Source: Rhodococcus sp. Leaf278 (GTDB lineage: Bacteria > Actinomycetota > Actinomycetes > Mycobacteriales > Mycobacteriaceae). From it: 64,000 bases of DNA. A model generated the notes under the pieces. It had not been told where the DNA came from. It searched no databases and saw only the letters and a program-made list of their open reading frames with translations. Below, in pieces: positions 18,078 through 26,311 of this stretch. Position 1 is the stretch's first letter, and every line of letters starts with the position of its first letter. Location of the stretch: the NCBI RefSeq assembly GCF_001426085.1, contig NZ_LMRR01000009.1, positions 62,001-126,000 of the forward strand. Reading direction: 5' to 3'. The position numbers were made by a program, and so were the translations under genes.

Positions 18078-20780
18078 TCAGCCCGGGTCGCCGCCGGCCA
18101 CCGGGAGCACGGTGCCGGTGATGTAGGACGCCTCGTCGGAGGCGAGGAAGCAGATCGCTGCGGCTTGCTCGTCGAGGGTTCCATACCGCTTGAGCAACGA
18201 GGAGTCCACGGTTTGGTCGACTATGGCCTGATACCAGTCCTTTTCCTGTTCGGTCGAGGGTGCGGGCCCCCGAGCCACGCGTCGCGGCGGTGCGTCTGTG
18301 CCGCCGGGGGCCGTGGCAACCACCCGAACGCCGTGCGGTGCTGCTTCGAGAGCCAAAGTTGCCGTGATGGCGTTGACGCCACCCTTCGCAGCTGCGTAGG
18401 GAACCCGGTGGATGCCGCGGGTTGCGACCGAGGAGACGTTGACTATGGTGCCGCCGCCGCGTTCGATCATGTGCGGGATCACGGCGCGGCACGACCACAG
18501 AGTCGGGAACAGCGACCGAGAGATTTCCTTCTCGATCTGCTCGGGCTGGTACTCGGCGTACGGTTTGGCCCAGATTGTTCCGCCGACAACGTGAATGGAT
18601 ACGTCGACGCGTCCGTGCGCGTTGAGTGCAGCGTCGACCACCGATGAAGCGCCCTCCCATGTTTCGAGGTCGGCGATGACCGGAGTGGCTTCGACACCGT
18701 CCTGCTCGAATTCCTCGGTGAGAGATTCGACCAACTCGGACCTGTCGGCCAACACCAGTGATCCGCCTTCGGCACCGATCCGTCGAGCAACGAATTCGCC
18801 GATGCCCTGGGCCGCGCCGGTGATCAGCACGACCTTCCCTGCGAACCGACCGGGGCTGACGAACTTGGGTCTCTTGTTCGTCCGGGATTCGTTCATGGCG
18901 CGTTTCATCGTCGCCTTCGAGCGGTCGGCGTGATCGGCTATCAACGTCCGTGCGCGGTCACGGTCTCCGGCCTCGAACGCGTCGACGATGTCGAGGTGAT
19001 CCTGGGCGCACAGCGGATCGCACCACGTCGCGTTACGCAGTACGTCCTCCATCGCGGCCTTGACGCCGAGAGCCCGATAGGCTTGCAGCAGATGCTCGTT
19101 GCCCGTCTGGGTGAACAGGTAGTCGTGAAAGGCGGCATTGGTTTCGGTGTACGCGGCGGCATCGACGAACCGATCGCCGTCGACGTAGCGAGTGGTGGTC
19201 TCGGCCAAGAGTCGGTATCCGGAGATCTGCTGCGAGGACAGTCGGCCGATCACGAGTTCGAGGGCACCCAGTTCGAGGGCGCGCCTGGCCTCGAACACTG
19301 CGTCCGACTCGTGTACCGATGGATGCTCCTCGCCGATCTCGTACCGCGCCGTCGACGCAGTCACCGGTTCCGAGGTGCGCTCGACGAGCGGCTGAATATT
19401 TCTGGACGGCCAAATACGCTGCGCAGCAACGGAGTGTGCCTCGGGTGTCTCCAGCAGATCGGCACTCTCGTCCATCGTCACCGGAGCGGCCGTCGACCCG
19501 GCCCTGGCGATGCGCTGACCCGCGATCGCACGCATGGTGTCTGTGTCCTCGGTTGCCGAGATGCCGCTGCCGCGCAGGCGCAAAGGTTCCGCGGCACGAC
19601 TGCCGAACACGGCTCGCCCGAAGATGCTTCTGCCATCTACAGCGGGTTCGAGATCGGCCGACGCTGCAGGTAGGACGTCGGCATCGGCATCGGCATCGGT
19701 CACCGGGGTCTCGTCATCCACCACAACCGCAGGGGCCGAGTCGGTTTCGAGGTCAGGAGTCTCCTTCGCCGGTGCCGAGGACGGCGCGAACTTCTCGTAA
19801 TAGAAGCCGGTCGGTTCGATGCCGGCCTCGGCGAAGTGCGTTCGGACGGCCTCGACCATGGGAGGCGGACCACACAGGTAGACCGCGACATCACCGCCGT
19901 TGAGGTGTTCGTCGGTCAACAGGGCAGTGACGTACCCCTTGTTCGCGGCGGTGCTCGAGGGGTCCGAAACACAGTGATCCCATGTGAACGCGTCCAACGA
20001 CGAGGCCAGGGCAGCGAGCTCGTCCAGCTGGACGACGTCGTCGTCGGTACTGGCGCCGTACACGAGATGTACAGGACGAGTGCTGGATTCGCCGGCCATC
20101 GTGCGGAGGATCGAGAGGATCGGAGCCAAACCGGTGCCGCCTGCCAATAGCAGCGCAGGTCGCTGAGCCTCGCGCAGAAAGAAGCTGCCGTGCGGGCCGG
20201 TGAACGAAATCTTGTCGCCCGCGGCCGCCGTGTCGCTCAGGTAGGTGGACATCAACCCGCCCGGAGTGAGCTTGACCAGGAATTCCAACTCGTCCGAGCC
20301 GGAGACGCAGCTGAAGGAGTAGGACCGGGTTTCTTCGGATCCGGGGACCGTGATGTTGACGTACTGGCCGGGGAGGAACGCGAGCGCGCCACCTGTCGGT
20401 GCCTCGACAGCGAGCCTGACCGTCGTGGGAGAAAGCTTCTCCACGGCGGTCACGACCGTGTCATGTGTCGCCGCCTGGGTTTTTGCGACTGCCGAGGTGC
20501 TGGCGATCTGCAGCACCAGATCGGAGGTGGGCTTCATGCTGCAGGGCAGACAGTAGCCCTCCTCCGATTCCGACTGCGAGAGCGCGTCGTCGAGGTAAGT
20601 ACCACCGTCGTATGCACCCGATTCGCACAGAGCCTTGCACGTTCCGCACGCACCGTCCCGGCAGTCGAGGGGGATGTTGATCCGCGATCGGTAGGCGGCG
20701 TCGGCAACGGTCTGGTCGTCCTCGCAGGTGATGAAGCGGGTGACGCCGTCTTCGAAAGACAGTGCGACGGAATGGCTCAC
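18078..20780 (-). CDS. benCD: fusion of benzoate dioxygenase reductase (BenC), FCD-like domain and benzoate diol dehydrogenase (BenD)
   Basis: One uninterrupted frame encodes 900 residues. Residues 1-335 are BenC: plant-type 2Fe-2S Cys40, 45, 48 and 80, flavin motif RSYSF at 152-156, NAD motifs GGTGLAP (214-220) and CGPPPM (303-308). Residues 340-490 are an acidic, low-complexity linker. Residues about 493-632 look like the FCD ligand-binding domain of GntR regulators (NAAFHDYLFTQTGNEHLLQAYRAL; His552, 595, 617) without any DNA-binding part. Residues 645-900 are BenD, an SDR dehydrogenase with TGAAQGIG (654-661), Ser783/784 and Tyr795-AAA-Lys799. BenC feeds electrons to BenAB; BenD turns the cis-diol into catechol. 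Separate BenC and BenD total about 600 residues. ATG codons at 18908 and 18896 could start a free BenD; 18908 has AAGG upstream. Confidence 0.9.
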   Translation of the reverse strand: MSHSVALSFEDGVTRFITCEDDQTVADAAYRSRINIPLDCRDGACGTCKALCESGAYDGGTYLDDALSQSESEEGYCLPCSMKPTSDLVLQIASTSAVAKTQAATHDTVVTAVEKLSPTTVRLAVEAPTGGALAFLPGQYVNITVPGSEETRSYSFSCVSGSDELEFLVKLTPGGLMSTYLSDTAAAGDKISFTGPHGSFFLREAQRPALLLAGGTGLAPILSILRTMAGESSTRPVHLVYGASTDDDVVQLDELAALASSLDAFTWDHCVSDPSSTAANKGYVTALLTDEHLNGGDVAVYLCGPPPMVEAVRTHFAEAGIEPTGFYYEKFAPSSAPAKETPDLETDSAPAVVVDDETPVTDADADADVLPAASADLEPAVDGRSIFGRAVFGSRAAEPLRLRGSGISATEDTDTMRAIAGQRIARAGSTAAPVTMDESADLLETPEAHSVAAQRIWPSRNIQPLVERTSEPVTASTARYEIGEEHPSVHESDAVFEARRALELGALELVIGRLSSQQISGYRLLAETTTRYVDGDRFVDAAAYTETNAAFHDYLFTQTGNEHLLQAYRALGVKAAMEDVLRNATWCDPLCAQDHLDIVDAFEAGDRDRARTLIADHADRSKATMKRAMNESRTNKRPKFVSPGRFAGKVVLITGAAQGIGEFVARRIGAEGGSLVLADRSELVESLTEEFEQDGVEATPVIADLETWEGASSVVDAALNAHGRVDVSIHVVGGTIWAKPYAEYQPEQIEKEISRSLFPTLWSCRAVIPHMIERGGGTIVNVSSVATRGIHRVPYAAAKGGVNAITATLALEAAPHGVRVVATAPGGTDAPPRRVARGPAPSTEQEKDWYQAIVDQTVDSSLLKRYGTLDEQAAAICFLASDEASYITGTVLPVAGGDPG

Positions 20781-20811
20781 GATGGAACTCCTCGAGATTA
20801 CGGCAGGTCGA

Positions 20812-21351
20812 TCAGAAGTGATAGATGTCGACGACGTGATGGATGTAGTCGTTCTTCAGCACCACGGTCTTGCGTCGGATGAGCGGCGATTCGCCGGAGA
20901 AGTCGATCGTGTAGAACGACGTTCCGTAGTACGGATCGATTGTCTTGTAGCGGAAGTACATCGTGTGCCAGTTGAATCGGACGTCGACGATATCTCCCCG
21001 ACGCTCGATGACCTCGACGTTGCTGATGTTGTGGCTGGTCCGCGGTTCGGGTATGGATGTGGCACTGGAACGTTCGGTCCGGATGCGAAACACGCGGTCT
21101 TCGAGCCCGCCCTTGTTCTCGTAGTAGATCAACGAGATGTCGGTCTGCGGGTCCTCGGTGAGCAGGTCGTTGTCGTCCCAGCAGGGCATCCAGTATTCGA
21201 CGTCGTCCGCGTAGCACGTGAGCCACTTCTCGAACTCGCGATCGTCGAGATAGCGAGCTTCGCGATAGAGGAACTGCTCGATGGAAGATTGCGTGATCAG
21301 CCGCGACGAGGACGGCCGCTCGGTATCGATGTTGTCGACGGTGGCACTCAT
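20812..21351 (-). CDS. benB: benzoate 1,2-dioxygenase, small subunit
   Basis: This 179-residue protein is the beta subunit of the ring-hydroxylating dioxygenase. It has the family pattern EQFLYREARYLDDREFEKWLTCYADDVEYWMPCWDDN, and a C-terminal IDFSGESPLIRRKTVVLKND. It packs with BenA in a hexamer and has a structural role. I placed the start at the ATG at 21351, one base after the benA stop; the longer frame would overlap benA by 140 bp. It is followed after 31 bp by the benC/benD fusion. Confidence 0.95.
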   Translation of the reverse strand: MSATVDNIDTERPSSSRLITQSSIEQFLYREARYLDDREFEKWLTCYADDVEYWMPCWDDNDLLTEDPQTDISLIYYENKGGLEDRVFRIRTERSSATSIPEPRTSHNISNVEVIERRGDIVDVRFNWHTMYFRYKTIDPYYGTSFYTIDFSGESPLIRRKTVVLKNDYIHHVVDIYHF

Positions 21352-21352
21352 G

Positions 21353-22738
21353 TCAGACCTCCTGTGCTGCAACGTGTGCGGAGTCGGCTGCGCGTTGCTT
21401 GTCGAGGGCCGCGAGCAGGGTCTTGCGCCAGTAGCCGTGTTGAACCGGGAACAGGCCTTCGTCCTCGTTCTTGACACCCGCCGAAATGACACCGTGCATG
21501 TCGAGTGCCTCGGCCACTGGGTCGGGTCCGGTGAGCCAGTGCTCCGCGCCGCGGCTCATGTCGTTCCACGGTGCATTGGTAGCCTGGAACGTCAGCTGGC
21601 AAGAACGGAACTCCTCCAGGTCGTCGGGTGTAGCCATGCCAGAGGCGTTGAAGAAGTCCTCGTACTGCCGGATCCGATGTGCGCGAGCCTCTTTGCTCTC
21701 GCCCTTGGGTGCGATGCAGTAGATGGTGACCTCGGTCTTGTTGGGCGCGATCGGCCGGAAGTGCCGGATCTGGGTGCTGAACTGATCCATCAGGTAGACG
21801 TTCGGGTACAGGCACAGGTTGCGTGAACCCTTCACCATGAATTCACCCTTGGCGTCGCCGAACTTCTCCTTCAGCGCATCCATCTGATCCCACAGTGGGC
21901 GGTCCTGGGGATTGGCTGCCCAGGTCCACAGGCAGAGATGGCCATTGGGGTAGGACCAGTAGCCGCCGCCGGACTTGCCCCAGCCGCCGGCGTCGAGCGC
22001 TTTGGTGGTGTTCTTGGATTCGCCGTTGTTGCGGCGCGAGGTGGTTGCAGCGTAATTCCAGTGCACGGCGCTGACGTGATATCCGTCGGCCCCGTTCTCC
22101 GCCTGTACTTTCCAATTTCCGTCGAAGGTGTACGACGAGGATCCGCGCAGTACTTCGAGTCCCTCCGGCGACTGGTCGACGAGCATGTCGATGACCTTCG
22201 TCGTGTCACCGAGATGCTCGGCGAGGGTCGAGACGTCGTCGTTCAGGCTCGCGAAGAGGAAACCGCGGTAGCTCTCGAAGCGAGGGACCTTGGTGAGGTT
22301 GTGCGATCCATCGACGTCGAATGTGTCGGGGTAGCCGGCACCGTCGGGATCCTTGACCTTGAGCAGCGTGCCGTCGTTTCGGAATGTCCAGCCGTGGAAG
22401 GGGCAGGTGAGCGTGGTGCGATTGTCGGTCTTGCGTCGGCACAGCATCGCACCGCGGTGAGCGCACGCGTTGATGAGGCAATGCAGCTCGCCGTCCTTGT
22501 CGCGGGTGATGACCACGGGCTGCCGACCCATGTGCACCGTGAAGTAGTCGCCGTTGTTCGGGAGCTGACTTTCGTGGGCCAGGTAGATCCAGTTGCCCTC
22601 GAAGATGTGCTTCATCTCGAGCTCGAAGACCTCCTCGTCTGTGAAGATGCTGCGGTTGGCGCGGTAGATGCCCGCCGCGACATCGTCGATCACTGCTCTG
22701 TCGATCGTGTTCTGTACGTGATCCAGCATCTCGGTCAT
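21353..22738 (-). CDS. benA: benzoate 1,2-dioxygenase, large (Rieske) subunit
   Basis: This 461-residue alpha subunit dihydroxylates benzoate to the 1,2-cis-diol. The Rieske cluster ligands are Cys92-His94 (CAHRG) and Cys112-His115 (CPFHGW), and the mononuclear iron ligands include His221 and His226 in DGYHVSAVH. Length and motifs are those of BenA/XylX/AntA enzymes; context with BenD, benzoate transporters and cat genes favours benzoate. A strong ribosome site (GGAGGAA) precedes the ATG. It is the first gene of the ben operon, divergent from catR, with the BenR-type box 62 bp upstream of its start. Confidence 0.95.
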   Translation of the reverse strand: MTEMLDHVQNTIDRAVIDDVAAGIYRANRSIFTDEEVFELEMKHIFEGNWIYLAHESQLPNNGDYFTVHMGRQPVVITRDKDGELHCLINACAHRGAMLCRRKTDNRTTLTCPFHGWTFRNDGTLLKVKDPDGAGYPDTFDVDGSHNLTKVPRFESYRGFLFASLNDDVSTLAEHLGDTTKVIDMLVDQSPEGLEVLRGSSSYTFDGNWKVQAENGADGYHVSAVHWNYAATTSRRNNGESKNTTKALDAGGWGKSGGGYWSYPNGHLCLWTWAANPQDRPLWDQMDALKEKFGDAKGEFMVKGSRNLCLYPNVYLMDQFSTQIRHFRPIAPNKTEVTIYCIAPKGESKEARAHRIRQYEDFFNASGMATPDDLEEFRSCQLTFQATNAPWNDMSRGAEHWLTGPDPVAEALDMHGVISAGVKNEDEGLFPVQHGYWRKTLLAALDKQRAADSAHVAAQEV

Positions 22739-22799
22739 ATCGGGTTCCTCCAGGCGCTTCGAGTTCGATTACAAGCGACTCTGTCAGCGAGTGGCCGCC

Positions 22800-22821
22800 G
22801 TCACACCAGGGCTTTGCCTAG
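22800..22821 (-). promoter_or_regulatory. BenR box in benA promoter
   Basis: This is the second copy of the 22-bp box found at 15258-15279 (includes TCACACCAGGGCTTTGCCTA), in the same orientation and 62 bp upstream of the benA start. Partial similarity continues further upstream (CCTA-AACCT here, CTTACCT at benK), so the conserved promoter unit may be about 35 bp. The core has weak dyad symmetry (CTAGGC-AAAG-CCCTGG). Confidence 0.68.
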
Positions 22822-22839
22822 GCCTAACCTGGGTGCACA

Positions 22840-22860
22840 TTGATAGCTGCCACTTATCAA
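22840..22860. promoter_or_regulatory. LysR-type binding site between benA and catR
   Basis: TTGATA and TATCAA form perfect 6-bp inverted arms separated by 9 bp. They contain the T-N11-A spacing that defines LysR sites. The site lies 85 bp upstream of the catR ATG and 19 bp from the benA box, so CatR bound here could act on the cat operon and possibly on benA. Confidence 0.6.
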
Positions 22861-22945
22861 TCGACCCAAAATAGGTCTTTGTCAACGATGGATCACCGCC
22901 CTACTGTGGTCAGGGTCACCCCACCACGCACAGAGAGGCTCGTTC

Positions 22946-23875
22946 ATGGAACTTCGGCACCTCTACCACTTCGTGGCCGTGGCCGAGACTCGGCACTTCG
23001 GGCAGGCCGCCACGCGGCTGCACCTGGCTCAGCCGGCGTTGTCGCAATCGGTTCGTCAGTTGGAGGCCGAGCTGGGTGTGACACTGCTGGCCAGAACGAC
23101 TCGCCAGGTCAGCCTGACTCCGGCGGGGGAGTTCTTCTACAAAGAGACGCTTCGCAATCTGGACAACATCGAGCAGAGCGCACGGGGAGTACGACGGATC
23201 GCCGACGGCCGATACGGATTGGTACGCATCGGCTTCACCGGTACCGCGGCCTTCGATCAACTTCCGCCGATCGCACGTGCCATCAAGCAGAGGCTGCCCG
23301 GTATAGCGCTCGAGATCCACGGGGACCTCCTGACCCCGGCGCAGGTGGACGGTCTGCGCTCGGAACATCTCGACGTTGCGGTGCTGCGGCCACCTGTTGT
23401 GGGTGACGATCTGGTGCTACGGAAGATCACCACGGAATCTTTGGTGCTCGCCTTGCCCGTCGATCACCGGTTCTCCACCGAACCGGCGCTCGACGTCGCC
23501 GATCTCGCGTACGAGGACTTCGTCATGTATGCCGACACGCATTCGGTCGTCAACGAAGCTGTCGTGACGAGCTGCAGAGCCGCGGGCTTCAGTCCCAGGC
23601 GCGAACACGAGGCTCCGGACACGTCGGTGTTGCTCGCGCTCGTCGCGGCCGGGTTGGGTGTTGCGTTGGTTCCCGAATCCGTACGCGCCCTGCAGTTGAA
23701 CGGTGTCGTGTTCCGCGACATCTCCGGTGCGAGCACGATCGATCTGGCGTTGGCCTGGTGCCGGGATCGGCCGTCGGCACTGGTGGACTCGCTCGTCGGT
23801 GCCCTCGAGGATGCGGGAGTGCTTCCTCGACTCGAACTATCCATACCGCCTGCTCAGTTGAAAGATATGTCATGA
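22946..23875 (+). CDS. catR: LysR family regulator of the cat operon
   Basis: This 309-residue protein has the LysR N-terminal helix-turn-helix (MELRHLYHFVAVAETRHFGQAATRLHLAQPALSQSVRQLEAELGVTLLART) and a periplasmic-binding-like effector domain. CatR/BenM-type regulators sense cis,cis-muconate; that is the likely effector here. The ATG overlaps nothing and has an AGAG ribosome-site-like stretch. Unusually for catR, it is co-directional with and overlaps catB (ATGA), so regulator and enzymes are one transcript. A T-N11-A dyad lies at 22840-22860. Confidence 0.9.
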   Translation: MELRHLYHFVAVAETRHFGQAATRLHLAQPALSQSVRQLEAELGVTLLARTTRQVSLTPAGEFFYKETLRNLDNIEQSARGVRRIADGRYGLVRIGFTGTAAFDQLPPIARAIKQRLPGIALEIHGDLLTPAQVDGLRSEHLDVAVLRPPVVGDDLVLRKITTESLVLALPVDHRFSTEPALDVADLAYEDFVMYADTHSVVNEAVVTSCRAAGFSPRREHEAPDTSVLLALVAAGLGVALVPESVRALQLNGVVFRDISGASTIDLALAWCRDRPSALVDSLVGALEDAGVLPRLELSIPPAQLKDMS

Positions 23876-24975
23876 AAATCGTTGCAGTCGAGGCCATCCC
23901 GTACTCGATCCCGTACCGAAAGCCACTGAAGTTCGCCAGCGGCGAGGTCTCCTCGGCCGAGCACGTACTCGTTCGGGTACACACCGACGACGGCGTCATC
24001 GGTATCGCAGACGCGCCGCCGCGGCCGTTCACCTACGGCGAGACCCAGCGGGGAGTGGTTGCGGTGATCGAGACCATCTTCGCGCCGGCGATCGTCGGGC
24101 TCACCCTCGTCGAGCGCGAGGTAGTGCATGCGAAATTGGCTCGTACCGTGGGCAATCCGGTAGCCAAGTCGGCGGTGGACATGGCGATCTGGGACGCACT
24201 GGGACAGACCCTGGACCTGCCCGTCACCGAATTGCTCGGCGGATACACCGACCGGATGCGAGTGAGCCACATGCTCGGGTTCGATACCCCGGCAGCGATG
24301 GTCGACGAAGCCACCAGGATGCGCGAGACGTACGGAATCGAGGTCTTCAAGGTCAAGGTCGGCCGTCGGCCCGTCGACCTCGACACCGCAGTCGTCCGCG
24401 CTCTCCGAGAAGGACTGGGCGAGGGCGTCGAACTCTACGTGGACGGCAATCGAGGCTGGACCGCCGCAGAATCCGCGCGCGCCATGAAAGAGATGTCCGA
24501 TCTCGGGCTCACTCTTGCCGAGGAACTGTGCCCGGCCGACGACGTTCTCGGCCGCCGGTGGCTGGTGCAGCAACTCGACATCCCGTTCGTGGCAGACGAA
24601 TCCGCAACCACTCCGGCCGAGGTCACCCGTGAGATTCTCGGTGGTTCCGCGACCGCGGTGAGCATCAAGACCGCGCGCACCGGATTCACGACGTCACAGC
24701 GAACCCACCACCTGTGTGAGGGCCTCGGCATCGACGTGGTGATGGGGAACCAGATCGACGGTCAGCTCGGCACGGCCTGCACCGTTGCCTTCGGTGCGGC
24801 GTTCGACCTGACGTCGCGTCGAGCAGGCGAGCTGTCCAACTTCCTCGACATGAGCGACGACCTGCTCACCGAGAGTCTCGAGATTCGGGACGGCACACTC
24901 AGCGCCCTTCCCGGCTCGGGACTCGGCGTTCGCATCGACCCGGACAAAATCGCGAAATACCGTACCGATCAATAA
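23872..24975 (+). CDS. catB: muconate cycloisomerase
   Basis: This 367-residue enolase-superfamily enzyme converts cis,cis-muconate to muconolactone. It carries the catalytic KVKVG (EVFKVKVGRR), metal ligands in YVDGNRGW, AEELCPADD and FVADESATT, and the second catalytic Lys in AVSIKTARTG. ATG at 23872 overlaps the catR stop; the longer frame would overlap catR. It is first of the enzyme genes, giving the order catB-catA-catC rather than the catA-catB-catC order common in rhodococci. Confidence 0.94.
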   Translation: MKIVAVEAIPYSIPYRKPLKFASGEVSSAEHVLVRVHTDDGVIGIADAPPRPFTYGETQRGVVAVIETIFAPAIVGLTLVEREVVHAKLARTVGNPVAKSAVDMAIWDALGQTLDLPVTELLGGYTDRMRVSHMLGFDTPAAMVDEATRMRETYGIEVFKVKVGRRPVDLDTAVVRALREGLGEGVELYVDGNRGWTAAESARAMKEMSDLGLTLAEELCPADDVLGRRWLVQQLDIPFVADESATTPAEVTREILGGSATAVSIKTARTGFTTSQRTHHLCEGLGIDVVMGNQIDGQLGTACTVAFGAAFDLTSRRAGELSNFLDMSDDLLTESLEIRDGTLSALPGSGLGVRIDPDKIAKYRTDQ

Positions 24976-25018
24976 TTTTCAGCCCCGAACAGCGCAACTT
25001 TCACACAAGGAGTTCACC

Positions 25019-25885
25019 ATGAGCATCGACCACGCAGCATCGACAGACGTCCCCGCCGAGGTGGCCACCGCCGCGGCGACCGGCGCGAACGCTACCGAGC
25101 GCTTTTCCTCCGACAAGCAATTGGCAGCCGACACCCCACCCGAGCGCGTCAGTCTGCTTGCCCGCCAGGTCCTCTCGGCCGTCCACGACACCATCCGCGA
25201 GCACAAGGTCACCTACGACGAGTACAACGCCCTCAAAGCCTGGCTCATCAATGTGGGACAGACCGGTGAGTGGCCGTTGTTCCTCGACGTCTGGGTCGAG
25301 CACGTCGTCGAAGAAGTGGCCGGCGAGTCCCGCGAGGGCAGCAAGGGCACTATCGAAGGGCCCTTCTACGTCCCGGGTGCCCCCGAGCTCGGATCGGCTG
25401 CGGTCGTGCCGACGCGGGACGGTGAACAGGGCACCCCGCTGCTGTTCCAGGGGCAGGTCACCAGTGTCGACGGTAGCCCTTTGCCGCACGCGGTCATCGA
25501 GATCTGGCACGCCGACTCCGACGGTTTCTACTCGCAGTTCGCGCCCGGGATTCCGGAGTGGAATTTGCGCGGTACGGTGACCACCGACGATCAGGGCCAG
25601 TTCTGGATTCACACCATGAAGCCTGCGCCGTATCAGATTCCGACCGACGGTGCCTGCGGCAGTCTGATCTCCGCGGCGGGTTGGCACCCGTGGCGTCCGG
25701 CGCACCTGCACCTCAAGGTCGCCGCAGCCGGCCACCAACAGGTCACCACTCAGCTGTACTTCCCGGGTGACGTCCACAACGAGGACGACGTCGCCAACGC
25801 CGTCAAGCCGGAGCTCATCCTCGATCCTCGGGATGTCGACGGTGGCCAAGAGGTGACCTACAACTTCGTACTCGACAAGGGCTGA
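25019..25885 (+). CDS. catA: catechol 1,2-dioxygenase
   Basis: This 288-residue intradiol dioxygenase cleaves catechol to cis,cis-muconate. The non-haem Fe(III) ligands can be placed at Tyr171 (GFYSQF), Tyr205 (APYQIP), His229 and His231 (PAHLHLKV). The N-terminal 110 residues form the helical linker and dimerisation region typical of actinobacterial CatA. GPFYVPGAPE is the conserved entry motif. It has a strong AAGGAG ribosome site, follows catB by 43 bp and precedes catC by 5 bp. Confidence 0.96.
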   Translation: MSIDHAASTDVPAEVATAAATGANATERFSSDKQLAADTPPERVSLLARQVLSAVHDTIREHKVTYDEYNALKAWLINVGQTGEWPLFLDVWVEHVVEEVAGESREGSKGTIEGPFYVPGAPELGSAAVVPTRDGEQGTPLLFQGQVTSVDGSPLPHAVIEIWHADSDGFYSQFAPGIPEWNLRGTVTTDDQGQFWIHTMKPAPYQIPTDGACGSLISAAGWHPWRPAHLHLKVAAAGHQQVTTQLYFPGDVHNEDDVANAVKPELILDPRDVDGGQEVTYNFVLDKG

Positions 25886-25890
25886 GGCAC

Positions 25891-26175
25891 ATGCTTTTTG
25901 CAGTGAAGATGCATGTCGCGCTGCCGCAGGATCTCGATGCGGACGTACGAAGCGACACCCTCGCCCGAGAGAAGGCGTATTCGCAGCAGCTGCAGCGCGA
26001 CGGTGAATGGGTGAGCATCTGGCGCATCGTCGGCCAGTACTCCAACCTGAGCATCTTCGACGTCCGCGACAACGAGCGGCTCCACGAGATCCTGTGGAAT
26101 TTACCGCTGTTCCAGTACATGAGCATCGAGGTGTCCCCGCTCGCGCAGCACCCGTCGGATATTTCTGCGGTGTAA
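25891..26175 (+). CDS. catC: muconolactone delta-isomerase
   Basis: This small 94-residue protein has the CatC pattern: LFAVKMHVALPQDLD, REKAYSQQLQRDGEWVSIWRIVGQYSNLSIFDV and LHEILWNLPLFQYM. It isomerises muconolactone to 3-oxoadipate enol-lactone and normally forms a decamer. It is the last cat gene; palindromic repeat copy C starts 6 bp after its stop and probably ends the transcript. Enol-lactone hydrolase and later genes are absent nearby. Confidence 0.95.
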   Translation: MLFAVKMHVALPQDLDADVRSDTLAREKAYSQQLQRDGEWVSIWRIVGQYSNLSIFDVRDNERLHEILWNLPLFQYMSIEVSPLAQHPSDISAV

Positions 26176-26180
26176 GAGCA

Positions 26181-26244
26181 CCGCCCAACTCGAAGTTATG
26201 GACGGAATTTCCCCGGAATCCATCCATGATTTCGAGCTCGGCGG
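26181..26244. repeat. intergenic palindromic repeat, copy C
   Basis: Arms at 26181-26205 and 26220-26244 match at 20 of 25 positions with a 14-bp loop. The left arm and loop start are nearly the same as in copy B (CGCCCAACTCGAAGTTATGG is common to both). It begins 6 bp after the catC stop, upstream of an MFS gene in the same direction. Confidence 0.85.
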
Positions 26245-26311
26245 CCACCGCGGCATCGACCCTGTCGTTGGTTACCCTTGGGGGTACAGCGAGAGAGCAG
26301 GGTAATTCACA

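Noticed and set aside
22905-22920. TGTGG-TCAGGG-TCACC as a Crp/GlxR site before catR
   Set aside because: Two half-site mismatches and no second supporting site; too weak to list as a feature.
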